Numbered from the stretch's first letter, positions 50,897 through 59,508 are shown. The stretch: 64,000 nucleotides of DNA from Streptomyces sp. NBC_00536 (GCF_036346295.1 NZ_CP107819.1:3596001-3660000); one strand, 5' to 3'. The notes: generated by a model from the letters alone, not told the origin. Made by a program: numbers and translations.

Positions 50897-52653
50897 TGGC
50901 CGGACCCACGGGCCCCGCGCAGCCGCCCGGCGGCGCGGGCACCATCGACGTCAAGCCCAGTGACCTGTGGCGGGTGTCGGGCCACATCGCGCAGCAGCAG
51001 GGCATGATGCACACGGGCGCCAAGAATCTCGTGACGGGCCTGGAGAAATACCCGGACGCGGGCGGCGCGGGCACGGAGGCGGCCCGTTTCTCCCAGGCCT
51101 ACATGAAGACCGGCAACCGCTGGCTGGAGGTCTGGGGCAAGGGCGTCCTGAGCATCGGCGGCGCCGCCGTCGGCTTCACCGAGACCGCCAACGCCTACTC
51201 CCAGGCCGACGCCGCCGCCCACCCCAAGCCGGGCCAGGCCGCCGAGACCCGCCCGGTGCCCGCCGTCACGGACAAGACCCCGGACTACGGGAAGATCCCC
51301 GACCTCAAGTGGGGCGACGACGACGGCGGCGACGACTTCATCCGCAGCGTGCTGGAGATGATCCCCGAGGCCGTACGGAGCATCCTCCAGCCGGTGCTGA
51401 AGAAGGCCCTGCGCATCGGCCGCCTCGCCGACGTCTTCCCCGAACCGCAGCAGCACTACCTCAACTCGCTGTCCCAGACCTGGTCGAACACCACGATGTG
51501 CCTGGGCCAGGTCTCCGGCGCGCTGACGGCCGAGGTCTCCACCATCACCAATCCGCAGCAGGCGGACTGGGAGAACGCGATGAAGACGTTCTGCAGCGCG
51601 GTGTGGGGCACCTCCGCCTGGGGCAAGACCCAGCAGGGCTACCAGTGGGCGCACAGCTCCGGGCACGGCCCGAGCGCCACGCCCACCGGCAGCCAGCCCG
51701 TGATGACCGTCCTCTTCGACACCGCGATGGAGATCAGCAACATCCTGCGCGAGTACGCGGAGGCCGCGGTCAAGCTGAACCACGAGATCTGGGAAGAGTT
51801 CGTCAAGGCCGCGAAGAAGGCGGCCAAGGAGGTCCTGGAGGACGTGGACCTCAAGGACGGCTTCAGCATGAAGGACGTCAAGGGCCTGGCCAAGGGCCTC
51901 GGCAAGGCGGGCAAGATGCTGCTCGACTTCGACGTCCAGCTCGTCCTCAAGCTGGACACGGCCGCCATCAACCGGATCGTCGACACCTACACGACCACCC
52001 TGAACGGCCTCACCACCCGCGTGGACAACAAGCTCCCCGCCCTGGACGAGGCCTACCTCAGCGCGCCCAAGTTCGAAGCGGGCGTCGCCCGCGCGCACGG
52101 CTTCGGCGCCCGCGCGCTCAACGAGTTCAAGCACGAGCAGAAGTGGACGGTCCAGGGCCCCGACGGCACGCAGGTCTTCGACCTCGCGAGCAACGAGTAC
52201 CTGGGCGGCGGCCACACCCTCGACAAGCACGTCGGCAAGACCGACGAACAGCTCGCCCAGCGCCTGCGCGACCAGGCCGACCCGCCGACGCCCTCCTGGC
52301 CGTACAACAAGCCGAAGATCGGCGGCTCCTCGTCCTTCACGGACTACGCGCACGCCCAGTCGCTGACGGAGTACAACCTCAACAACCGCCGCTCCGACAT
52401 CTCCGCCTGGCTCACCGGACCGCCGCCGCCCAGCGACGGTTCCACGAAGGACTTCACCAGCGCCGCGCCGAACGGCGAGAACAGCGGGCGCTACGTCTCC
52501 AAGCAGCCCGACCCCGCCCATCCCGGCAGCGGCTACAAGGACAACGGCCTGAACGCCAAGGCGGTCGACGTGAAGAACGTCAAAACGGTGCTCCGCTACG
52601 ACTCCCGGCTCGATCCGCCGTACATCATCTACACATCGATGCCCGCACCGTGA
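50896..52653 (+). CDS. Type VII-associated polymorphic toxin with RNase A-like C-terminal domain
   Basis: 585 aa from ATG 50896. The N-terminal ~100 residues are WXG/LXG-like helices (DLWRVSGHIAQQQGMMHTGA...NRWLEVWGKG). A long helical middle follows (EYAEAAVKLNHEIWEEFVKA). The toxin tip is about residues 430-585: GGGHTLDKHVGKTDEQLAQR with H440, K444 and H445, then SSSFTDYAHAQSLTEYNLNN, and the closing strands KTVLRYDSRLDPPYIIYTSM. This is the bacterial CdiA-CT RNase A-like domain, expected to cleave RNA in competitor cells. There is no signal peptide, as expected for type VII export. Immunity candidates follow directly. Confidence 0.85.
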   Translation: MAGPTGPAQPPGGAGTIDVKPSDLWRVSGHIAQQQGMMHTGAKNLVTGLEKYPDAGGAGTEAARFSQAYMKTGNRWLEVWGKGVLSIGGAAVGFTETANAYSQADAAAHPKPGQAAETRPVPAVTDKTPDYGKIPDLKWGDDDGGDDFIRSVLEMIPEAVRSILQPVLKKALRIGRLADVFPEPQQHYLNSLSQTWSNTTMCLGQVSGALTAEVSTITNPQQADWENAMKTFCSAVWGTSAWGKTQQGYQWAHSSGHGPSATPTGSQPVMTVLFDTAMEISNILREYAEAAVKLNHEIWEEFVKAAKKAAKEVLEDVDLKDGFSMKDVKGLAKGLGKAGKMLLDFDVQLVLKLDTAAINRIVDTYTTTLNGLTTRVDNKLPALDEAYLSAPKFEAGVARAHGFGARALNEFKHEQKWTVQGPDGTQVFDLASNEYLGGGHTLDKHVGKTDEQLAQRLRDQADPPTPSWPYNKPKIGGSSSFTDYAHAQSLTEYNLNNRRSDISAWLTGPPPPSDGSTKDFTSAAPNGENSGRYVSKQPDPAHPGSGYKDNGLNAKAVDVKNVKTVLRYDSRLDPPYIIYTSMPAP

Positions 52654-52690
52654 CGGCCCCGGACCACCCGATCTCCTTGGACAGCACCCC

Positions 52691-53326
52691 ATGAACGCAC
52701 CCGTACCCGTACCCGGAGCAGCGGCGGACTCGGAATCCCACACGTGGGAGACGGCCCTCCTACGCCTCCTCGACGACCCGTACGTCTTCGCCTCCACCGG
52801 CCCCCGGCAGCACCCCGGTGCGGACTGGGCCGAGGACGTCCTCGCCGTGCTGCGCCGCGAGAACGCCGACCCGCGGGGCTGGGCCGGCCTCGACTGGGAC
52901 CGCGACGGCGAGGAACGCGCCGCCGTCGGCCCGTCCTTCCCCTTCCGCGCCGACCTCACCGCAGCCGGGCTGCGCGCGGGCCTGTACCCCGTCGACCGCG
53001 CGTCCGCCACCGACCTGCTCGCCTCGTTCACTCAGGAGTGGACCTTCGAGGTGACCCCGCTGTACGCCCGTACGCCCGCGGAGCTGGAAGCCGTACGGGA
53101 GGACGCCCGCACCCTGCTGCGCCGCTACGAGGGCGCGGAGGCCGGAGACACGGGCACGACGTACTGGACGACGTCCCCCCTGGCCCGCACGACCACCACC
53201 CCCGACTTCCTCCAGGCGCGCCTGGCGGGCGGCGGAACCCGCTGCACCGACTACGTCGAGGAACTGGGCCTGATCGTGCTCACGCCGTCCGAAGCGGCCG
53301 TCTTCTGGTCATTCAACGCACTCTGA
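52691..53326 (+). CDS. Candidate immunity protein for the RNase A-like toxin
   Basis: 211 aa, 37 bp after the toxin. Acidic, soluble, no signal. It has a repetitive Trp/Asp-rich centre (RGWAGLDWDRDGEERAAVGP) and two halves with similar LLASFTQEWTFEVTPLYART-like strands. The acidic character fits binding to a basic RNase. The family is not recognised, and the immunity role rests on position directly behind the toxin. Confidence 0.6.
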   Translation: MNAPVPVPGAAADSESHTWETALLRLLDDPYVFASTGPRQHPGADWAEDVLAVLRRENADPRGWAGLDWDRDGEERAAVGPSFPFRADLTAAGLRAGLYPVDRASATDLLASFTQEWTFEVTPLYARTPAELEAVREDARTLLRRYEGAEAGDTGTTYWTTSPLARTTTTPDFLQARLAGGGTRCTDYVEELGLIVLTPSEAAVFWSFNAL

Positions 53327-53374
53327 CAACGCAAGGTGATCCCCCTCCCCACCCCTCCAGGAGACAATGAGGCC

Positions 53375-53674
53375 ATGCTCACCAGATCCGCCAGCTACCC
53401 CGACAGGGAAACCGCCCAGTGGGCCACCCAGCAGGTCGTGACCGCCAACGAGCAGGTCATCCACCGCTGGCTGGCGCAGGGCACCCGGCGGCGGCTCGTC
53501 ATCGAGGCCGCCTGGCCCTCCCGCGAGGCGCCCGTCGGGCGGGTGCTGCTCGAAGCGATGCTGCTCGCCGGGCGTGACCCGGTCGACGTCCGCGCGGCCC
53601 GTGTCGTACTGCGGCGCGAACCGGCCGGCCCGCACGGGTTCGTCGTACAGACCACCGTCCCGATCTACCTGTAG
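53375..53674 (+). CDS. Orphan C-terminal half of an RNase A-like toxin domain
   Basis: 99 aa from ATG 53375 (AGGAG 11 bases upstream; the frame opens to 53336). The sequence SASYPDRETAQWATQQVVTA, NEQVIHRWLAQGTRRRLVIE and ARVVLRREPAGPHGFVVQTT follows the second half of CdiA-CT RNase A-like domains (S-x-F/Y-x-D-x-x-x-A...V-V-L...T-x-x-P). The first half, with the H-x-L-x-x-H-V catalytic motif, is missing. It is therefore a toxin cassette fragment of the kind left behind when a new tip displaces an old one, here kept with its own CdiI immunity gene. It may be silent or serve in recombination. Confidence 0.7.
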   Translation: MLTRSASYPDRETAQWATQQVVTANEQVIHRWLAQGTRRRLVIEAAWPSREAPVGRVLLEAMLLAGRDPVDVRAARVVLRREPAGPHGFVVQTTVPIYL

Positions 53675-53685
53675 AGGCCGTCCCC

Positions 53686-54339
53686 GTGTCCATGAAGCCC
53701 CTCGAACACGACCGGCGCTACGGCGAGCTGGACCAGGTGATGCGCGCCTACCTCGGCCAGGCCGCCGACGACACCCCCGAGCGGCGCAGCACGGCCCTGG
53801 ACGCCTACCTCCGCCACACCTGGCACACCCGCCCCTGGGCCATCGCCGAGGCGGAACGCCAGCTGCGCGAGTACAGCCGTACGCCCCCGGGCCGGCTGCG
53901 CCTGAGCCTCGGCGAGTTCTACGCGGTCCCCGACACCGGCATGCCGGAGTCCGCCATCGGCGCGTGGCTGCTCGTCCTCGCCGACCACCTCAAGGCGAGC
54001 GTCGAGAACGGCGAGGTGCCCCCGCCCGCCCTGCCGCAGACCCACTGGGAGTGGCACGCCCGCTTCCCAGAGACGGGTCAACTCCTCGGCGGCTGGTTCT
54101 CACAGGACATCGTGGACGAGTTCGACGACCACGACGCGGCGATCGCGGACTACGCCGCGACCACCCACCCCCACGTCATCGCCCGCCTGGTGGGCGAACT
54201 GAACGAACTGGCCGCCCTCCCCCTGGAGGACACGGACTACGCCGTGGCCGTAGCCGAACTGGGCATGGAGGTAGGCGTCCCCGAACCCTTCTCCTACGGC
54301 ATGTGGCTCAGCCTGGTAGCAGCCGACCTCACGGCGTGA
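53686..54339 (+). CDS. CdiI-family contact-dependent inhibition immunity protein
   Basis: 217 aa, start 12 bp after the orphan toxin half. The C-terminal part LLGGWFSQDIVDEFDDHDAA, IARLVGELNELAALPLEDTD and SYGMWLSLVAADL matches the CdiI family that neutralises RNase A-like CdiA tips. The N-terminal 90 residues are a helical extension (TALDAYLRHTWHTRPWAIAE). It presumably protects against the toxin represented by the preceding fragment, and possibly against the full-length toxin upstream. Last gene of the operon; a long non-coding region follows. Confidence 0.85.
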   Translation: MSMKPLEHDRRYGELDQVMRAYLGQAADDTPERRSTALDAYLRHTWHTRPWAIAEAERQLREYSRTPPGRLRLSLGEFYAVPDTGMPESAIGAWLLVLADHLKASVENGEVPPPALPQTHWEWHARFPETGQLLGGWFSQDIVDEFDDHDAAIADYAATTHPHVIARLVGELNELAALPLEDTDYAVAVAELGMEVGVPEPFSYGMWLSLVAADLTA

Positions 54340-54403
54340 GCGGGGGCTTTCCTGACCGGGCGGCCGTCACGGCGGGCCGGTGGTGGTAGGCGGGTTTCAC
54401 GCA

Positions 54404-54690
54404 CCGGGGTCGGGGAGGTTCCGGGGGCTGCCCGCCAGTTCAACTGTCTCTTCGTGCCGGGTCACCCTGTCAAGGGCGCTCCCTGCGGTCGCGTCGCTAC
54501 GCGATGGCCTTCGGCCACCCTTGACAGCGCGCCCCGACACGAAAAGCCAAGAACTGTCGGGCGGCCCCCGGGGGAAGGCATGGGGACAGGGGCCCACTTC
54601 CCAGGGGTGGGATCGGGCCAGCCATGGCCCGGGTGCGGCCAAGCCGCGCCCTTCGGGCGGACAGACGACAAGCGCGCGAGCAAATCGCTA
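54404..54690 (+). repeat. Left arm of the inverted non-coding element
   Basis: Begins near GGTTCCGGGGGCTGCCCG and contains AGTTCAACTGTCTCTTCGTG, an internal inverted repeat CTGTCAAGGG (54467-54476) with CCCTTGACAG (54518-54527), and a block of about 48 bp (around 54538-54585) identical to the right arm. It ends near the ACGACAAGC...AATCGCTA segment. The internal repeats could fold as RNA hairpins. Confidence 0.8.
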
Positions 54691-54942
54691 CGCGCTCCTC
54701 TGCGAGCGGCGTCCGCGGCCCGTTTGGGGCTGGTGGCGGTGCGGGAAGGCCGAAAGCTCGGCCAGACGAGCATGGAGTCGGGTCAAGCCACCCCCGACAC
54801 TCAACACCCCTCCAAAATGCCCATTTTGTAGCGCTTTGGACCCCCCACTTTGGGGCGGACGGCCGACTCACCCGTCTCCACCTCGGCCTGACCGAAGTCC
54901 GAGCCACAATCAGCCCGCAGACGCCGCTGTGACCGGGACTGT

Positions 54943-55235
54943 GTAGCGATCTGCCCGCGTGCTTGTCGTCTGTTGCTTGTCCGCCCGGAGGGCGCGGCTG
55001 GGCCGCACCCAGACCCCGGGCCGGTGATCAAGATGTGGCCGATGGGACCAGGTCCCCCATGCCTTCCCCCGGGGGCCGCCCGACAGTTCTTGGCTTTTCG
55101 TGACGGGGTGGTCTGTCAAGGGTGGCCGCAGGCCATCGCGAAGCGACGCGACGAAGGAGCGCCCTTGACAGGCCGCACCGGCACGAAGAGACAGTTGAAC
55201 TGACGGGCAGCCCCCGGAACCCCACCGACCCCGGA
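54943..55235 (-). repeat. Right arm of the inverted non-coding element
   Basis: Inverted copy of 54404-54690 with scattered substitutions and small indels, including the CTGTCAAGGG/CCCTTGACAG pair and the 48-bp identical block (around 55055-55102). The similarity ends close to the start of the GNAT gene's 3' side, so the element inserted or spread exactly in intergenic DNA. Confidence 0.8.
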
Positions 55236-55251
55236 CGCACAACGCGATGGC

Positions 55252-55710
55252 TCACGCGGCGCAGCCGCGCCCCGGCAGGGCCAAGGCGACGTACGGGATC
55301 GTGGCGCCGTCCAGGAGATACGTCTCGACCTCCTCGAAGCCCAGCGCGCGGGCGAAGGCCAGGCCCTCCGTGTTGCTCGCCAGGACGACCGTCTCGATGC
55401 CCGCGCCGCCCAGGGTGGCCGCCACGTCGAGGCAGCGGGCGTAGAGGAGGCGGCCGAGGCCCTGGCGGCGGTGGGGCGGGAGGATGCGCGCGATCACCGT
55501 AACGTTCGGGGTCTCGTCGTCGGGGGGACGTACCGTCGAGCAGCCGACGGCGACGTCGTCGACGTACGCCACCTCCAGCCGGTACCGCCGCCTGCGTTCC
55601 CGCAGTACGTCGAGGGAGAGCGGGTCGGTGGGGATGATCGTGTTGTGGACGTGCTGCCAGTCCGCGAGGGTCGCGTCGTCCTGCGGGCTGATGAAGCGAA
55701 GGTTCGGCAT
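55252..55710 (-). CDS. GNAT-family N-acetyltransferase
   Basis: 152 aa, complete GNAT domain. Motif A is ARILPPHRRQGLGRLLYARC with the R/Q-x-x-G-x-G acetyl-CoA loop; motif B ends with TEGLAFARALGFEEVETY. The N-terminal strand IIPTDPLSLDVLRERRRRYR supplies the substrate side. The acceptor is unknown (small molecule or protein). It is the second gene after the DUF1707 gene on the same strand, with a 30-bp gap, so they may share a transcript. Confidence 0.9.
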   Translation of the reverse strand: MPNLRFISPQDDATLADWQHVHNTIIPTDPLSLDVLRERRRRYRLEVAYVDDVAVGCSTVRPPDDETPNVTVIARILPPHRRQGLGRLLYARCLDVAATLGGAGIETVVLASNTEGLAFARALGFEEVETYLLDGATIPYVALALPGRGCAA

Positions 55711-55740
55711 GGGGTTCAGGGGTATCGCCTGCCGAGTTCC

Positions 55741-56376
55741 CTACGCAAGCGACTTGCGCGCGGCCTTCGCCGCCGCCTTGACCGCCTTGCGCTCCTTGCG
55801 TTCGGCGCCGATGCCGCCGAAGAGGGCCAGGCCGGTGACCCTGACGCGCGGGGAGCCGGGGGTGCCGGGGCCGCTGGCGCGGTCGCCGAAGCCGCCGAGG
55901 ATGCCGATGCCCTTGACCTGGCACTCCAGGTCCGGGGGCACGACCACGGACATGCCGCCGAAGAGGGCGAAGCAGCGGATGTCCACCTCGGCCTCCTCGA
56001 AGTGCGCTTCGCGCAGGTCGATGACCCCGCCGCCCCAGAGGGTGAAGGCGGTGAAGGTCCGTCCCACCGTCCAGTGGCCGCGCCGGGCGAAGCCGCCCCA
56101 GACGGCGAAGGCGCCGGACGAGGTCGCCTGGCCGCCCATCCGCTCGGGCCAGCCGCTCGCCACCCGGGCGGGCGCGGCGGCGGAACGGGCCTCCGCGGGG
56201 AGGTCGCTGATCAGGGTGGCCAGTTCGCCGCGGGTACGGGCCTTCAGCGCGGAACCGAGGCGTTCGTCGAACTCCTCCATGTCGAGGCGGCCTTCCGCGA
56301 CGGCCTGCCGGAGGGTCTCGGTCACCTCTTCGCGTTCGGCATCGGAGGCGCGCATCTCGGGAAGGTTGTTCGTCAT
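55741..56376 (-). CDS. DUF1707 protein with LiaF-like C-terminal region
   Basis: 211 aa from ATG 56376. The DUF1707 (SHOCT-like) domain occupies about 5-58: MRASDAEREEVTETLRQAVA then EGRLDMEEFDERLGSALKAR. The C-terminal ~100 residues resemble the cell-wall-active antibiotic response (LiaF/DUF2154) beta-helix: FTLWGGGVIDLREAHFEEAE, FALFGGMSVVVPPDLECQVK and LALFGGIG. There is no membrane helix. Such proteins are common in streptomycetes, with suspected roles in envelope stress signalling. Confidence 0.88.
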   Translation of the reverse strand: MTNNLPEMRASDAEREEVTETLRQAVAEGRLDMEEFDERLGSALKARTRGELATLISDLPAEARSAAAPARVASGWPERMGGQATSSGAFAVWGGFARRGHWTVGRTFTAFTLWGGGVIDLREAHFEEAEVDIRCFALFGGMSVVVPPDLECQVKGIGILGGFGDRASGPGTPGSPRVRVTGLALFGGIGAERKERKAVKAAAKAARKSLA

Positions 56377-56444
56377 GTACACAGCCTAAGGAGAGAGGGT
56401 GCCAACAAGCCACCTGGCCACCCCGGCCAGTCCGCTCAGCCCGC

Positions 56445-58241
56445 TCAGTCCGCGTACAAGGCCTCTATCTCCCGCGCGTAGCGTTCGCTCACCGCCTTCC
56501 GGCGGAGTTTCAGCGTCGGGGTCAGGGCGCCCGACTCCACCGTGAACTCCCGGTCCAGGATGTGGAAGGCGCGGATGCGGGCCGGGCGGGAGACCGACGC
56601 GTTGGCTTCGGTCACCGCGGCCTCGACCAGGGCGCGGACCGCCGGGTGCGTGGACGGCGTACCGGCGAGGTCGAGGCCCTCGCGGGCGGCCCAGGCGGTG
56701 ATCTCCTCGGCGTCCAGCGCGATCAGGGCGACCGGGTGGGGGCGGTGGTCGCCGATCATCACCGCGCGGGAGACGAAGCGGGAGCGCTGGATCGCGAACT
56801 CCACTTCCGTCGGCGTGATGTTCTTGCCCGATGAGGTGATGATCAGTTCCTTCTTGCGGCCCGTGATGCTCAGGAATCCGTCCTCGTCCAGGGCCCCCAG
56901 GTCGCCCGTGTGCAGCCAGCCCCCGGGGTCGACGGTCTCCTTCGTGGCGTCCGGGTTGGCGTGGTAGCCCGGGAAGACCATCGGGCCCCGGGCCAGTACC
57001 TCGCCGTCGTCCGCGATCCGCACCTCGCAGCCCGCGATGGGCCGCCCGACCGTGCCGTAGCGGACCGCCGCCGGGTGGTTGAGGCTGATGACCCCGCCCG
57101 ACTCGGTCATCCCGTACCCCTCGAAGACCGCGATCCCGCAGGCCCGCAGGAAGTCCAGGGTCGCGGGCGCGATGGGCGCGCCGCCCGTGAGCGCCCACCG
57201 CAGCCGCCCGCCGAAGGCGCCCCGGACCAGGGAGTAGAGGGATTTCTCGGCCGCCTCGTACGCGTCCCGGGACTCCTCCGGCAGTTCGCCGTCCGCCGCC
57301 AGGACGCCCAGGCGCACCGCTTCCTCGAAGCGCGCGCGGCCGCCCTCCTGCGCTTCGGCGAGGGAGAGGACCACGGAGTGCAGTTTCTCGAACAGGCGTG
57401 GCACGGAAGGGAGATGAGTCGGGCGGGCCTCGGCGAGTTCGGCGATGACGTTCTCGATCCGGCCGCCGAAGTACGCCAGTTCCCCGCCCTCCAGCAGGGT
57501 GGTGAACTGGATCAGCTGGGCCAGCAGGTGTGCGAGCGGCAGGTAGAGGTACGTCGAGTCGCCCGGGCCGCCCTTGATCAGCGGGAGGGTGGCGTCCTGG
57601 ATGGCGCCGAGGTTGCCGTGGGTGAGGCGGCATCCCTTGGGGAGGCCGGTGGTGCCGGAGGTGTAGACGATCGACGCGTCGTCGTCCGGCCCCACGGCCG
57701 CCGCCCGGGCGTCGAGTTCGCCCTCCGTCGAGCCGGCCGCCGCGCCCGCGAAGGAGGAGAGGAGGGGCGTGGGTCCCTGCTGGTCACTCCCCTTCCCCTC
57801 CAATTCCCCCGGGTCCATCAGCACCACCTCACGGAGCCCGGGCAGCCCCGGCAGCCCCGCCCGCAGGGCCGTCACCCGCGCCGCCTGCGTCTCGTCATCG
57901 CAGACGACGACCACCGACGCCGAGTCGGAGAGCACCCAGGCCAGTTCCTCTGCGCCCGCCGTCGGGTACACCGGCACCATGACGGCGCCCGCCGCCAGTA
58001 CCCCGAAGTGGGTGTACGTCCACTCCGGCCGGGTTTCGGCGAGTACGGCGACCCGCTCGCCCGGCGCGACCCCGAGGGCCAGCAGCGCCCGGCCCACCTC
58101 GCCGACGCGGGCGTCCAGTTCGGCGTACGTCCGGGTCTGCCAGGCGCCCCCGCGCCGGAAGCGCAGGGCGGTCTCGGGCCCGTACCGACGGGCGGTCCAG
58201 CGGGTGAACACCGCCAGCGTGTCCGGTCGTACAGCGTCCAT
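56445..58241 (-). CDS. Long-chain fatty acyl-CoA (AMP-forming) ligase, FadD15-like
   Basis: 598 aa, adenylate-forming enzyme. Core motifs: P-loop SIVYTSGTTGLPKGCRLTHG, A5 FEGYGMTESGGVISLN, A7-A8 LHTGDLGALDEDGFLSITGR and KKELIITSSGKNITP. The C-terminal lysine region (ALTPTLKLRRKAVSERYARE) is complete. It activates a fatty acid as acyl-AMP and then forms acyl-CoA. It is divergent from an AraC-type regulator across a spacer of tandem repeats and may be its target. A second enzyme of the same group begins at the right edge of the window. Confidence 0.92.
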   Translation of the reverse strand: MDAVRPDTLAVFTRWTARRYGPETALRFRRGGAWQTRTYAELDARVGEVGRALLALGVAPGERVAVLAETRPEWTYTHFGVLAAGAVMVPVYPTAGAEELAWVLSDSASVVVVCDDETQAARVTALRAGLPGLPGLREVVLMDPGELEGKGSDQQGPTPLLSSFAGAAAGSTEGELDARAAAVGPDDDASIVYTSGTTGLPKGCRLTHGNLGAIQDATLPLIKGGPGDSTYLYLPLAHLLAQLIQFTTLLEGGELAYFGGRIENVIAELAEARPTHLPSVPRLFEKLHSVVLSLAEAQEGGRARFEEAVRLGVLAADGELPEESRDAYEAAEKSLYSLVRGAFGGRLRWALTGGAPIAPATLDFLRACGIAVFEGYGMTESGGVISLNHPAAVRYGTVGRPIAGCEVRIADDGEVLARGPMVFPGYHANPDATKETVDPGGWLHTGDLGALDEDGFLSITGRKKELIITSSGKNITPTEVEFAIQRSRFVSRAVMIGDHRPHPVALIALDAEEITAWAAREGLDLAGTPSTHPAVRALVEAAVTEANASVSRPARIRAFHILDREFTVESGALTPTLKLRRKAVSERYAREIEALYAD

Positions 58242-58257
58242 CGGGATCGCCTCCAGG

Positions 58258-58340
58258 GCGGTACGTCGTCGGATACGTCATCGGTACGTCGTCGGGCACG
58301 CGGCCGCGTACGGCTGCATACGGCCGCGTACGGCCGCGTA
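58258..58340. repeat. Tandem decamers and dodecamers in a divergent promoter region
   Basis: Four 10-bp units, CGGCCGCGTA (with one variant CGGCTGCATA), run head to tail at 58301-58340. Just to the left, three TACGTCGTCGG-like units (TACGTCGTCGGA, TACGTCATCGG, TACGTCGTCGGG) occupy 58262-58295. The ten-base period places each unit on the same face of the helix. They sit between the acyl-CoA ligase gene and the AraC-type gene. Confidence 0.75.
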
Positions 58341-58433
58341 CGGATGACGCTAGGCAGGCCCTCGCCCCCGGCGGCATGACCGGAAGCGTCACCCCGGCTG
58401 ACCGCAGCGCTCATTGCCGCTACCGTCAGGGCC

Positions 58434-59456
58434 ATGGGGAGGCGGACGGTCACCGTGCACCACGTGCGCGCCGTGCTCGCCGGCGCGCGCGGCGCGGGCG
58501 TCGACATCGTGCCGCTGCTGCAGGAGGCGCAGATTCCGCCGCTGCTGCTGGGGGACGACCGGGCGCGCGTCACGCCCGCGCAGTTCGCCCGGCTGTTCCG
58601 CGCCCTGTACCGGATCACGCAGGACGAGTTCCTCGGCCTCGCGACGGCCCCCAGCCGCCCCGGCACCTTCGCCATGATGTGTCACGCCGCGCTGGGCTGC
58701 CGGGACCTCGGGGCGGCGATCGAGCGCGGCGCGGCCTTCTACCGGCTCTTCCCCGGCGGTCCGGAGCTGGACCTCGAAGTGAGCGGCGGCCAGGCGCGGT
58801 TCAGCGTCCACAACGACTTCGGCCGGGACGAGGAGCGGTTCCTCACCGAGTGCCTGCTCGCGATCTTCCACCGGCTGTGCAGCTGGCTGATCGGGCGGCG
58901 CATCCCGCTCGCCGACGCGGCGTTCGTCTATCCCCCGCCGCCGCACGAGGACGAGTACGGCCTGCTCTTCGACTGTCCGGTCCGCTTCGGGCAGCCGCGC
59001 ACCGGGGCCGTCTTCGACGCGCACTGGCTGGCCGCGCCGCTCGTACGGGACGAGGCCGCGCTCGACGCGATGCTGCGGCGGGCCCCCTTCGACCTGCTGT
59101 CGCGCCCGGAGTACGGGACCACGGTCGCCGAGCAGGTGCGCCGGACGCTGAGCCACGAGCTGCGGGTGTCGCCGCGGCTGCCGGAACTGGGGGAGGTCGC
59201 GGGGCGGCTCGCGGTGTCCCCGGCGACGCTGCGGCGCCGGCTGCGGGCAGACGGGACCTCGTTCCAGCAGCTCAAGGACCATGTGCGGCGGGACGCGGCG
59301 ATCGCGGGGCTGGCGGAGAGCGGGGAGCCGATCGCGGAGCTGGCGGCGCGGCTGGGGTTCTCCGAGGACACCGCCTTCCACCGGGCGTTCCGCCGCTGGA
59401 CGGGCACCACCCCGGGCGCCTACCGCGCACACCCCGGCCCGGTGGACCGGGCGTAG
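58434..59456 (+). CDS. AraC-family regulator with arabinose-binding-like N-terminal domain
   Basis: 340 aa. Residues about 20-205 match the N-terminal domain found in OruR/ArgR-type AraC proteins (PLLQEAQIPPLLLGDDRARV; RITQDEFLGLATAPSRPGTF). Residues about 235-335 are the AraC DNA-binding domain with two helix-turn-helix units (LAVSPATLRRRLRADGTSFQ; IAELAARLGFSEDTAFHRAF) and the closing RRWTGTTPGAYR. No ribosome site is evident before ATG 58434, so translation may be leaderless. This regulator group often controls lipid or amino acid catabolism; the divergent acyl-CoA ligase is the natural target. Confidence 0.92.
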   Translation: MGRRTVTVHHVRAVLAGARGAGVDIVPLLQEAQIPPLLLGDDRARVTPAQFARLFRALYRITQDEFLGLATAPSRPGTFAMMCHAALGCRDLGAAIERGAAFYRLFPGGPELDLEVSGGQARFSVHNDFGRDEERFLTECLLAIFHRLCSWLIGRRIPLADAAFVYPPPPHEDEYGLLFDCPVRFGQPRTGAVFDAHWLAAPLVRDEAALDAMLRRAPFDLLSRPEYGTTVAEQVRRTLSHELRVSPRLPELGEVAGRLAVSPATLRRRLRADGTSFQQLKDHVRRDAAIAGLAESGEPIAELAARLGFSEDTAFHRAFRRWTGTTPGAYRAHPGPVDRA

Positions 59457-59487
59457 GCGCTCTCTTTCGGGTGACACCCCCGGCGCG

Positions 59488-59508
59488 CCCGGCGCCGCGG
59501 GCGCCGGG
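59488..59508 (+). terminator. Nine-bp hairpin after the AraC gene
   Basis: CCCGGCGCC and GGCGCCGGG pair perfectly with a three-base loop, 32 bp after the stop of the AraC-type gene. Confidence 0.7.

Larger units (their letters stand above)
54340..55251. other. 912-bp non-coding region formed by two inverted ~290-bp elements
   Basis: No gene with coding character is present. The region consists of a left arm (54404-54690), a unique centre (54691-54942) and a right arm (54943-55235) that is an inverted copy of the left. The centre has a short hairpin (CAAAATGCCCATTTTG) and A/T-richer DNA. The overlapping open frames on all strands are mirrored between arms, which shows they are composition artefacts. 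Confidence 0.75.

Noticed and set aside
54397-55242. Several open frames of 80-190 codons in the inverted repeat region
   Set aside because: They mirror each other between arms and strands, lack ribosome sites and have no domain; they are composition artefacts.
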